The notes under the pieces were generated by a model. That model worked only from the letters and a program-made list of their open reading frames with translations, made no database searches and was not told the DNA's origin. A stretch of 64,000 nucleotides of DNA. Source: Erpetoichthys calabaricus. Lineage: Eukaryota; Chordata; Cladistia; Polypteriformes; Polypteridae. The stretch is from positions 192,056,590-192,120,589 of the forward strand of contig NC_041397.2 of NCBI RefSeq assembly GCF_900747795.2, in the 5' to 3' direction. Of the stretch, positions 1 to 9,251 are shown piece by piece. Both the position numbers and the translations under genes were made by a program. Position 1 is the first letter of the stretch. The number at the start of each line of letters is the position of its first letter.

Positions 1-1030
1 TTTTGAGATCTAGCCACAGATTTTCAATGATGTTTAGGGCGGGGGACTGTGATTTTGAGGTGTGTTTCGGATCATTATCTTGTTGTAAGACCCATCTTTG
101 TAACTTCAACATTTTTACAAATGGTGTGATGTTTGCTTCTAGAATTTGCTGGTGTTTATTTGAATCTAGTCTTCCCTCCACCAATGACTTTTCCCTGTGC
201 CACTGGCTGCAACTTAATTCCAAAGCATGAACAATCCAGTTGGAGAGGTGTTCTTTTCCTGGAATTCGACACACTATTTTCTCCAAACATCCATTTGTAC
301 AATGTGGCCAAAAAGTTCCATTTTGACTTTATCAGTCCACAGGACTTGTTTCCAAAATGTGTCAGGCTTGTTTAGATGTTCCCTTGCAAACTTCAGGCGC
401 TGAATTTTGTGGCTAGGATGCAGAAACGTTTTTCTTCTGTTGACTCAACCATGAAGGTCATATTTGTTATGGTGGTGCACCACCAATTCAGATTCTGGTC
501 TTTTGCACTCAAACAGGGGTTTTTATTTTTCTTTGTAGAAATACAACAAGCAGTGCTTTATAGCAGTTCTTTCTAGTCTTCCAGATGTCAACTTGACCTT
601 CACTGTTCCTGTTAATTGCCACTTCTTAATAACATTACGAAATGAGGAAACAGCTACTTGAAAACACTTTGCTCTCTTCTTAAAGCCTTCTCTTGCTTTG
701 TGAGCATCAATTATTTTATTTTTTAGAGTGTTAGGCAGCTGCTTAGAAGAGCCCATGGCTGCTGATTGCTGGCACAAGGTTTGAGGATTTAGAGAATGTA
801 CACAGTCCAAATAAGGTGATTAAGGTCTGAGACCTCAGATATCTTGGGATACCCTGACTTTTGTATGGTGCTCCTTTCCTTTTTCAGTAATCTTGCACAA
901 AAGGCTGAAAAGAAAGGAGTCATTTTTAACTTTATGCCTTTCAGTGATCAGTTCATCTCCTGCTCACTTAATTATTCACAGTAACTGACATTTTAAGCAA
1001 GGATGCCCAAACCTTTGCATGCCTCTTTGT
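1..1030 (-). mobile_element. Tc1-like transposon relic, cut by window start
   Basis: A decayed Tc1/mariner element read on the minus strand. The transposase N-terminus begins at the ATG at 756-754 (MGSSKQLPNTL) with the helix-turn-helix segment KNKIIDAHKAREGFKK and VSSFRNVIKKWQLTGTVK, typical of fish Tc1 proteins. Towards position 1 the minus strand still shows the second catalytic motif (QQDNDPKHTSKS) and the third (IIENLWLDLK). Frames are broken between these parts, so it is inactive. The right end is placed near 1013-1030, at a GGATGCCCAAACCTTTGCAT stretch that resembles the terminal repeat of this subfamily. The left end lies outside the window. It would be in, or beyond, the last intron of HIKESHI. 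Confidence 0.85.
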
Positions 1031-2101
1031 ATGCCACCGTGTCTTACTTTGCTCTACACAGGTAATCAAGATTAATGTAACTCCAAAAAAATAGAGGACA
1101 ACAGGATTAAAAAATTGTCAATTCGTTTCTGGCAACCCAACTAAATGAGACATAAAATACATGCATCGCAAAAACAACTTCAATCAAATGCTTTGATCCA
1201 ACCCAAATATGAATCACCTTGTAGAACAAAATAAACGTCTGCTGGATGCAAGTGCTTAAAATACTTAGCCCTTTTCCAAAATTTAGAATGGTTTAACTAA
1301 TGTTTTATGCCTGTGTTGTATATCCTGTCACTCAAAGATGATGCTTTTTTATAATATTTTACATATAACTAATATTATTTATACTAATAATAAAAAAGGT
1401 GTAAACTCAATTAAAATGACATGTATAAAACTTAATAAAACAAATGTACACTTTGATCCCCTATACCAGAGCTGACCCAAGAATATTAAAAAAAAAACAA
1501 GCTTTATTTAAATTTTAAATCAAAGTTAAAAAAGTAAAGCTGCTACATACCTAACTTTAAACAATATTCTCCAGTGTTTACTGTGGTTGCATTTTAATAC
1601 CCTTTTGTTTTTATAAAGTAACTTAATGAACAAATGCATATTACATTAGCCAATTCTCCCAGTTATCAGCATGATTATTTACTGATTAAAAAACTATACA
1701 AATAAATATAGGTGTAGCTCCAGATTATGCGGGATCAGGGAATAGTACTAGAGTAAGGAGACATTTGTGATATAAGTATTACATGTATAATGGCTTAGTA
1801 CCCAAAAATGTGCCACTGATACTTTTTCATTCCCTTCTTATTCTGTTCTTTTAATGTCCCTTTTGGATGTTATATAACTTTTGATTGCATGCAGAAAACA
1901 CACACATTGTGAGCACAATGCATTCTTTTTTTAAAAGCTCTAACTTTTATCATGCCATTTGCCAAATTTCCTTTTACGGCCAAAAATTAAAGTACAATTA
2001 AAGGCTAATAGGAATTCTGAGGAGATTCCCTCTAGGCAAATTATTTTAAGTACTTTGGTAAATTTACAGGAGTCCTGTTGCAATTGAAAAGCAACCTCTA
2101 A

Positions 2102-2103
<2 letters not shown>
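1031..2103. other. AT-rich non-coding DNA, nothing recognised
   Basis: No coding exon, RNA gene or known repeat was recognised. I searched the minus strand for the last HIKESHI exon (about 18 codons ending ...NPLFWKT) and did not see it here. Confidence 0.5.

Positions 2104-2176
<73 letters not shown>
2104..2176. repeat. (TA)n microsatellite, left of pogo-like element
   Basis: About 36 TA units, directly abutting the left end of the element at 2177. The tract continues on the other side at 3268-3315, so the element landed inside a TA array. Confidence 0.95.
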
Positions 2177-2179
<3 letters not shown>

Positions 2180-3264
2180 TGGAACCTCGAGATACGATCA
2201 CCTCTGTATACGAGAAATTCAAAATACGAGGAAAGTATGAGCGAAAAATTCAGATCTAAATACGAGCATTGGCTCACGTAACGAGCCACGAGCCAGGCTG
2301 TGGGTATAGCTCGCGGCTTAGCGAGGGGGCGTGGTAGCTGTAGCGAGCCGCGTGGCGATCTGCGGTGTCTGCGTTTCTCACCTAAGTGCACAGGTGGGAA
2401 ACTGCCCACATCCATGATTTGTCCTGTGGCTGATGGGCTGGGCAGGGTTGCCACCCGTCCTTTAAAATACGGAATCGTCCAGTATTTGAGAATGAAATTG
2501 CGCGTCCCGTTTTGAATCAATACGTATGCGTCCCTTATTTTTTTTTTTTTGTATTAAAAGTGGTAACCCTAGCAGTTGCCATGTCTTCCCCGCATATATA
2601 GAGAACCGCGAGCCGGTTAAGGGGGAGAAGAAGTAAAAGAAAAGAGAGGAGAGGAGAGAGAACGGAGGTTGCAGGAGGAGGCAGGAATCCGCAGCAGTAG
2701 GAAGTCGGTGCGAGAGATCGAGCGAGTACTGGCTCGCGTGTAGCTGAACAGGCGAGCCAAACAGCTGAAGCAGGACGGTGTAGAGAAGGTCAGCTGCATT
2801 AAGTGTCTCGCCTGTTGCAGAGCCCTCATGGGAGAAGCAGGTGAGACGCTAACAGAGAAGAAGCACCGGGGATTGTCATCTGTTTTTTGAAGACTGCTTC
2901 CTGTTGACGTTTTAACCTCGTGTTAAAGGATTGTTATTCTTATGTACTTTAAACCTCCACTTCACAACTGTTTTAAGGATTAAAGATTTATTGAATGCTC
3001 TACTGCACTTTGGACACCTGTTTTGATTCTTTTAATAATCAGTTATATTATTTACCAGTGTTATTTATTAAAGGTAGACTACAGTATATATAATTTATCA
3101 GTGTTATTTGTTAGGAAAATTGATTTTTATGTTAATATATTTGGGATGCGGAACGGATTAACTGGATTTCCATTATTTTCAATGGGGACGTTTGTTCTAG
3201 ATACGAGAAATTCGCTATACAAGCTCAGTGCTGGAACGAATTAAACTCGTATCTAGAGGTTCCA

Positions 3265-3267
<3 letters not shown>
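2177..3267. mobile_element. Non-autonomous pogo/Tigger-like element in a TA array
   Basis: The left end CAGTGGAACCTCGAGATACG and the inverted right end CAGTGGAACCTCTAGATACG match at 19 of 20 bases, and TA flanks both sides. The tip sequence and TA target fit the pogo/Tigger branch of Tc1/mariner. No transposase was recognised inside. The interior (about 2280-2900) is much more GC- and CpG-rich than the surroundings, with a TATA-like TATATAGAG near 2595 and a GAGAAGCAG/GTGAGACG that looks like a splice donor near 2840. This may be the promoter and first exon of a longer parent element, or captured host sequence. Confidence 0.75.

Positions 3268-3315
<48 letters not shown>
3268..3315. repeat. 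(TA)n microsatellite, right of pogo-like element
   Basis: About 23 TA units continuing the array interrupted at 2177-3267, ending in ACACAC. Confidence 0.95.
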
Positions 3316-3320
<5 letters not shown>

Positions 3321-3486
3321 TGTAAATGTTGCTTGAATGATGATAGAGTTTTGCTGTAGAGATTTATCCCAATATGCTCTTTTGTTCAAAATGTCATTCT
3401 TTCTCAATACACTGCAGAACACTTAATGTTAAATAAACCAAAAAAAACTTCTGTTCTTAATTTTGGGTGTCAACATTGACACTCTT

Positions 3487-3790
3487 ACAACAACAACACT
3501 GATTTATATAGCATGTTTTCATACAAATTATGTAGCTCAAAGTGCTTTACAAGACGAATAAAGAAAAAAAAAAAGAAAAAAAATATAAAAAATTGGCTAT
3601 GCTAATTAACAAAGAATAAAGTCCTATGGCCAGGGAGGACAGAAAAAAAACAAAAAAAAAAAACTCCAAAATCTGCAGGAGTTCCAATGCCATGAGACCG
3701 CCCAGCCCACACTAAGCATTCTACCTAACATAAATGATCTAATCTGATCTATAAGACTATGATCGGTGGCTCTCACCATGTTGCACGTGC
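3487..3790 (+). repeat. CAACAACAAC short interspersed repeat, copy 1
   Basis: It begins CAACAACAACACTGATTTAT, continues with GTAGCTCAAAGTGCTTTACA and ATGGCCAGGGAGGACAGAAA, and ends around CATGAGACCGCCCAGCCC. A second copy at 16594-16860 shares the same block order. Internal A-rich runs are variable. It looks like a SINE-type or other short non-autonomous repeat; no coding content. Confidence 0.7.
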
Positions 3791-4350
3791 CACCTACCTA
3801 TTTAACATTTTGATTGACCAGGTATTTTTTATAATAAGCACATTATATTAATGGTATTACCACAATGCAACAGTGTAAATAATGAGATTAAGCATGATGA
3901 CAGCAGAAAAAGCACTTACTATACCATTTAGTGGAGTAATTTGCTGTCAGTCACTAATGGTTTGTCATTCTGAGAGGCAGAGAGGCAAATGCTTTCACTC
4001 TAATTCTGGTCCGTTTATTTGCTTTATTGTTTTATAGGGTTACTACAGTTTAAAAGTAAAACTATAATCACCACCACAAAGAAGAAGTGTAACAATGTGC
4101 TTGAGGGTAACACTTAGCTCTGAAGTTTGTGCATACAAAGCTCTAAAAACAGAACATGATTATTGTACAATGTTCATATAAAAGAAAAAATGCAGCAAAT
4201 ATACTAAATTTATATGCAGACTTACTATAACATTTAAGGTGATTTAAAATCAATGAAAAATATAGGAATGTGTTAATATACTATGCTGAAGAACTAAAAC
4301 ATTTGCTTGCTGATACTTAAAGAGAGACATATTCTGTAGGTTTCATTTAC
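3791..4350. other. HIKESHI intron 4 (start), nothing recognised
   Basis: Begins at the exon 4 donor (minus-strand GTAAATG at 4350). No repeat or exon recognised. Confidence 0.6.
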
Positions 4351-4469
4351 CATTTCATAACAACACTAGTAGGAATGAAGATCTCTGAGGGATTTGGTGT
4401 CATCTGAGATTGTGTAACTCCATAAGAAGTAGCAAAGTTACACAAGCTTTCTAACATCTTCTGAGTAAA
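4351..4469 (-). CDS. HIKESHI: HIKESHI coding exon 4
   Basis: Translated on the minus strand from 4469: [18 protein letters not shown], then [19 protein letters not shown] and MKW (the last codon is split). It matches the human HIKESHI segment FTQKMLDNFYNFASSFAV...MTPSPSEMFIPANVVLKW. The exon is 119 nt, preceded by TTTTTTGCAG and followed by GTAAAT, in the expected phase after exon 3. HIKESHI is a homodimeric carrier that takes HSP70 through nuclear pores during heat shock; this part belongs to the C-terminal domain. About 18 more residues, including YENFQRRLAQNPLFWKT in human, are expected in a fifth exon that was not found and should lie before position 1. Confidence 0.95.
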
Positions 4470-5033
4470 CTGCAAAAAACAGGGAAAAAATATTGTATTA
4501 TGTGGTAAACAAAAATATAGTCAAAAACTAAATTGGCTTGACTTAAATTTCTCCAAACCAGTTTTTACAACAGAAATTGAGGACGACAAGCAAGAAAGGC
4601 AGTGAATTTATTCTAGTCCCAAGTATGACAGTTTATAAATTGATATATAAAGTCCTAACTGTTCTACCCAGATTCGCCAAGAGGAGTGATAAAATGTACA
4701 TTACATACTTAAAATAAATACAATGATCTAACATTTATGACCTCCTCACCATGGCGGAAAGGTGTGTTATTTTTTGTAGTATTATTTAGAATCTAGTGCT
4801 TAAGATTTTATTAAACCCTTGCAAACTTTTACTTGTGAAATTAAGCATAAGATTTAGTGAAATAGAAGAAATTTTGTACCATAAAAGAATTCCTATTGCA
4901 TTAATAATAATTTTACACCAAAAAGACAATTCAATCAAACAGTAATAATAATTACCTCAATAGTTCAGTAATAACACTGAAATGTTATAGGAAGGTTAGA
5001 ATGCACCATAGTTGTAACATACAACTTGATCAC
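4470..5033. other. HIKESHI intron 3 (distal part), nothing recognised
   Basis: AT-rich intronic sequence between the exon 4 acceptor and the MITE starting near 5036. No feature recognised. Confidence 0.6.
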
Positions 5034-5064
5034 TTAAGCCGATGTCACATTACACTACTTTTGG

Positions 5065-5072
5065 TTGTGGGG
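5065..5072. repeat. hAT target-site duplication, left
   Basis: TTGTGGGG, repeated exactly at 8263-8270. Confidence 0.9.
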
Positions 5073-5286
5073 TAGGCTTGGGCGGTAATACGGTAATATG
5101 GTATCCCGCGGGATCTAAAAATAGCAACGGTATCAGTTTCAATACCGTTATACTGTCATAAAAACAATGCACTTATATGGGAGACAAGGATTAAATATTA
5201 AATATAATTTATTTAATGCCTAAAAATGCGTATGCATGGTTGTCATCACGTGACAATGTGGAGGAGAAAGAGAGAGGTGGGGAAAG

Positions 5287-6393
5287 ATGGCGAGTCGCGC
5301 ACCAAGTGACCTGGTCTCGAAAAAGAACACAACTTCTGCAGTTTGGCAGTATTTCGGGTTTCGACCGAACGAGAAGGGAGAGGCGGTAAATACGGACGAG
5401 GCAATTTGCAAATTGTGCAACAAAAAGGTGACAGCGAGAGATGGAAATACCTCGAACCTAAGGTCGCATATCCGAAACCACCATCCACTCACTGCTGCGA
5501 GGATGGACCCGAGTTCACTCAGTGCAACAGTTTCAATGCCTCCCGATGCAGGACCAACAACATCTAGGTCCACCGCCAGTACGCAGCCGACGATAATGGG
5601 GGCCTTCGGGAAAGCAACAAAGTACAAAAGGGACAGTGTCCGTTGGAAAACCTGTACTGATGCAGTGACAAAATACTTGGCGAAGGAAATGGTCTCTTTC
5701 CACACAGTGGAAAAAAAGTCCTTTACGGACATGGTAAAGGTCCTAGATGCCCAGTACGAGCTGCCTGGACGGAAATATTTCTCACAAACAGCCGTCCCAC
5801 ATTTATATAGTAAAGTTAGAGACAATGTTCAAGTGCTGCTGTCAGTGGCAGACAGTTATTCCTTAACAACTGACATGTGATCGTCAGTTAACATGACACC
5901 ATATATGTCTCTGACTGTCCATACTATTACACCTGACTGGAAACTTGAATCCAAATGCCTCCAAACTACGTATTTTCCTGAGAGTCATACAGCAGACAAT
6001 CTTGCTGCTGCGCTCAGAGCTGCACTTCAGGAATGGCAACTTCACGAGAAAAAACTTTCAGCCATAACCACTGACAACGCTGCCAACATTCATGCCGCAT
6101 TCAGTTCCCTGCATTGGCCGTGGCTATACTACTTCGGTCACAATCTAAACTTGGATGTCACAAATGGATTGCATGACCAGAGGCAAAAATCAGAGCACGC
6201 CCTCGGACTATGCCGTAATATTGTCGGGGCCTTTTCACACAGCTGGCAACGTAAGCATGAACTCCACAAGAAGCAAGTGGACTTGGGACTCCCAAAACAT
6301 AGTCTCATAACGGTAAGCCTAAAACGTGCAGAGAGTTCCTCAGGGGCAGGGGCTCAAATATAAAAAAAGGGGCATATATATACATATATATAT

Positions 6394-6433
<40 letters not shown>

Positions 6434-7655
6434 GCTTTGCATCACATAAATAAATTATATTGAAAAGTAGGCTATATTAAAATAGAAAACCATTTTTTAA
6501 ATTCTAATTTTTTTCCTGTATTTTTTATCAAATAAATGCAGGCTTCATGCGCATAAGGGACTTATTTAGCCTAAAATAAACGTGCATGCAAATTTGACCA
6601 AATGGAATAATATACATTAATGAACTTATTTATTTATGCATTCATTCGTTTATTTAGGCCTATTTATTCATTCATTCGTTTATTCATGCTTATTTATTCA
6701 TTCATTTGTTTATTTAGGCCTATTCATTCATTTAATCATTTATTCATCATTCATTAATTAATTCATCCATCCATCCATCCGTCGGCAGGACTGTGCAACT
6801 CGCTGGGGCTCCAAACTGGCAATGGTGGAGCGCATCCTCAAGCAGGCCCAAGAGATCAGACACGTCCTGTCTGATGACAGAAAGAGCAGCCTGTCTCTGA
6901 CCTGGCAGGACATGGACATCTTGAAAGCTGTTCACGAAGCACTGAAACCAGTCGGTGACTTCACTGATGTTTTGTCAGGAGAAAATTATGTGACCAGTTC
7001 CTGTATCCTCCCCATACTACAGCTCTGCAGGGACAATGTGTTGGCTGCGTCAGAAAATGACCTCCAGCTAACAAAGTCAATCAAAACTGGAATTCTAACA
7101 AAGCTGGAGGCCAAGTATGAATCCAATTCAGTGCGCAAAATATTGCGAAAATGCACTTTCCTCGACCCTCGTTACCGTGGAGGATATGAGACGGATGACA
7201 ACGCATTGGCTGAGACCAAGGCTAAATTACAGGCTGAGATCGTGAGCTTAGAGGCAGCAGGTCCAGTGGCCATCAGAGTGGAAGAGGGAGAGGCGCAACC
7301 TGCACCCTCACGAAAAAAGATGACTCTGGGAAGTATGCTGCAAAAAAAATCTGATGCAATGGCAGGTCCCGTCGGCATCGGCACCGTAGAGGACCGAGTC
7401 AGAGCTGAAATAACAGCCTACTGTTTGGAGCCAGTTACTCAAGGAGACGAGGACCCACTTCTCTGGTGGAAAAATGCTGCCAGGCGTTTTCCCCAGATGT
7501 CACGAGTGGCACGAAAGTACCTGTGCGTCTGTGCCACAAGCACACCATCGGAGCGGGTTTTCAGCACCGCAGGTAAAGTTGTCGGTCCACAACGTGCCCT
7601 GTTAAAGCCGGACAAAGTAAACATGCTGGTTTTTCTAGCGAAAAATCTTGACTAG
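5287..7655 (+). pseudogene. hAT/ZBED1-like transposase, two exons, one premature stop
   Basis: Cut-and-paste transposase of the Ac/ZBED type. Exon 1 (5287-6312) starts MASRAPSDLV and carries a BED zinc finger (C41, C44, H61, H65), then the RNase H-like core with LTTDM (D196) and AITTDNAANI (D263). A GT-AG intron at 6313-6788 joins SLIT to DCATRWGS without a frame change. Exon 2 (6789-7655) ends with the hAT dimerisation region: YLCVCATSTPSERVFSTAG, then ALLKPDKVNMLVFLAKNLD. The total is 631 codons, normal for the family. TGA at 5878-5880 stands where the family has Trp (DMW-SSVNM), and the usual Cys before FGHNLNL is Tyr. Otherwise the frame is open. As it stands the copy is inactive unless the stop is read through. 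Confidence 0.9.
6313..6788 (+). other. Intron of the hAT transposase
   Basis: 476 bp beginning GTAAGC and ending CGGCAG. It is low-complexity: a (TA)n block at about 6374-6433, and repeated TTTATTCATTCATTCGTTTA units at about 6630-6750, ending in (ATCC)n. Removing it restores the family-typical junction ...KHSLIT/DCATRWGS. Confidence 0.8.
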
Positions 7656-8262
7656 ATTGATGCCACTTGCCATTCGTTCCTATTCGCACTGTGTTTATTT
7701 TTATTTATTTAATTGATTCAGGTATTTTTATTTGGTTTACGTTAAAAACAATATTGGAAAGAAGACTGGAAAGAAGTTTTTGTTTAGGACTATTGCTTTG
7801 CAATACGTTTTATAATATGGATGATGTTTATGTTAATTCAACTCTGGTTGACTGTTGTGGGTCTATTTGCACTTTTTTATAAGCTGCTCTTCTTTGTTAT
7901 TAAAAGTTGTTCAGGCGGTGTGATTTAATTTAATTGTTTTGTGTGCGCGTCTCCGCGCGAAAACTGTTCTGGATGTTTATGTTAATTTAATTCTGTTTGA
8001 CTGTTGTATTTGCACTTTTTTATAAACTGCTATTTGTTGCTAATAAAAGTTGTTAATATTGTTCTGCATGTTATTTTGTTATTGTTTCAGTATTAGTGTT
8101 TGATATTCAGTTTCTGAACGGTTTAGGCACAAGCCAACAGTTTGGTGACGCTGTCTGAGCCTTATGTCACATTTTTTTTTATTATTCATGGTAATACTGT
8201 ATACCGAGGTAAAATAGGGAGGAGGTTTGACGGTATCAAAATTTGGATACCGCCCAACCTTA

Positions 8263-8270
8263 TTGTGGGG
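8263..8270. repeat. hAT target-site duplication, right
   Basis: TTGTGGGG, identical to 5065-5072. Confidence 0.9.
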
Positions 8271-8412
8271 TATATCAAATTTGCTGACTGTTATCACTGA
8301 ACTTGTTGCTGCAATATGCCAAATTACATGATTAAAATCGCAGTGCATGTCACATTTACCGACCAAGTGCCAAACTTCCACCGCTTGCCCCTTCATCTGA
8401 CAGCCAACTGCA

Positions 8413-8722
8413 TGCTGCCTGAAGGAGCCAGTGATGTACAAATGGGTAACAGCTGCAGCAAATACATCAGCAATCTAAGCCCTTTATTTCTTTTTTTCCA
8501 TTCTGTTACGGCAAGTAAAATATAAGACATCAAATAGAAAAGCTTCTCTTCTGTTTGTGAGGTCCACAACCCCCGTGCTGCCTGACGGAGCTGGTGCTGT
8601 ACCAAAGGGTTAATAGCTGCAGTAGGTTCACTTGTAGTCTCTGCCCTTTTTCTCTTTTACATTCTGTTTTAGTATATAAAACATGAGACATTAGACAGAT
8701 AAGCTTCTCTTCTATTTGTGAA
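8413..8722. repeat. Two tandem ~150-bp units inside the MITE
   Basis: Unit 1 (about 8413-8563) and unit 2 (about 8577-8722) share, in order, GCTGCCTGA-GGAGC, AGCTGCAG, CCATTCTGTT/ACATTCTGTT, a GACATCAAATAG/GACATTAGACAG block and AAGCTTCTCTTCT-TTTGTGA. They are diverged by roughly a quarter. A related unit is visible near 15880-15940 in the second copy of the MITE. Confidence 0.65.
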
Positions 8723-9247
8723 ATTCAAAATACATGTGTTCATTCTTCCTTGTCGCTGCATTGTACTTATATAGGCAAGCATTCATTGGTTGTCAGCTCT
8801 TCTGCCCACACACCTAGGCCTTCTGACTAAAGAGAAAATCTAACATGTTTGATTTTATCACTGATTCGCAGAATGGTTGATCTCAGTTGTTGGGTATATC
8901 ACAATAGCTTCATGGAAGCATGCTGTTTACTGCCTCTGACTCACAAAGACAATGTAAATGAAGGCCATACCTGAAAACCATTAGAAAAGTTGTACTGTGA
9001 CATAGGCTTTAAATACCAATGAGGGTTGAGCAGTATACACACCCACCTCCTCCCTGAGCAGCAATTCTGACAGACTGGCACAAAGTGTCTGCCCCCTCCT
9101 CACTCTGGCCATCTTGAAAGACTTTTGTTTCTCCTGCTTAAGCATGGCTTATTTGCTCTAGGCAAAAACTGAATATAATTTCTTCTTTTGTTCCTTACTA
9201 AAGGTACATTCTCAAAATAGAGAATGCATTTTTGATATAAGCAATCT

Positions 9248-9251
9248 TTAA
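9248..9251. repeat. TTAA target site, left end of fold-back element
   Basis: TTAA immediately before CACTAGAATTACCAGAGTC; the same four bases follow the right end at 12141-12144. Confidence 0.85.

Larger units (their letters stand above)
5073..8262 (+). mobile_element. hAT (Ac/ZBED-type) transposon, 3.19 kb, with intact ends
   Basis: Terminal repeats TAGGCTTGGGCGGTA (left) and TAAGGTTGGGCGGTA (right, inverted) match at 13 of 15 bases, and a perfect 8-bp duplication TTGTGGGG flanks both ends. The interior carries a BED-finger hAT transposase in two exons (5287-6312 and 6789-7655). Subterminal regions are rich in GGTAT/ATACC motifs, a usual binding-site pattern for hAT transposases. The element is inserted in the MITE at 5036-9011. 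Good ends and mostly open frames suggest a moderately young copy. Confidence 0.93.
5036..9011. mobile_element. TTAA-flanked MITE, interrupted by a hAT element
   Basis: Left end after TTAA (5034-5037): GCCGATGTCACATTACAC. Right end read inverted from about 9010: GCCTATGTCACAGTACAAC, next to another TTAA. The two ends are imperfect inverted repeats, and a similar element lies at 15640-16325. The hAT element at 5073-8262 sits only 35 bp inside the left end, so the original MITE was about 0.8 kb. The interior includes two tandem units (8413-8722). No coding sequence of its own was recognised. TTAA suggests a Kolobok- or piggyBac-type mobiliser; this is inference. Confidence 0.6.

Noticed and set aside
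2098-2520. 140-codon minus-strand open frame
   Set aside because: It ends in a run of Tyr-Ile from the TA microsatellite and spans a transposon end; no protein family.
1-4350. Last HIKESHI exon
   Set aside because: Minus strand read for YENFQRRL..NPLFWKT-like text; none seen, so it is not annotated.
5220-5825. 201-codon minus-strand open frame
   Set aside because: Antisense shadow of the hAT transposase exon.
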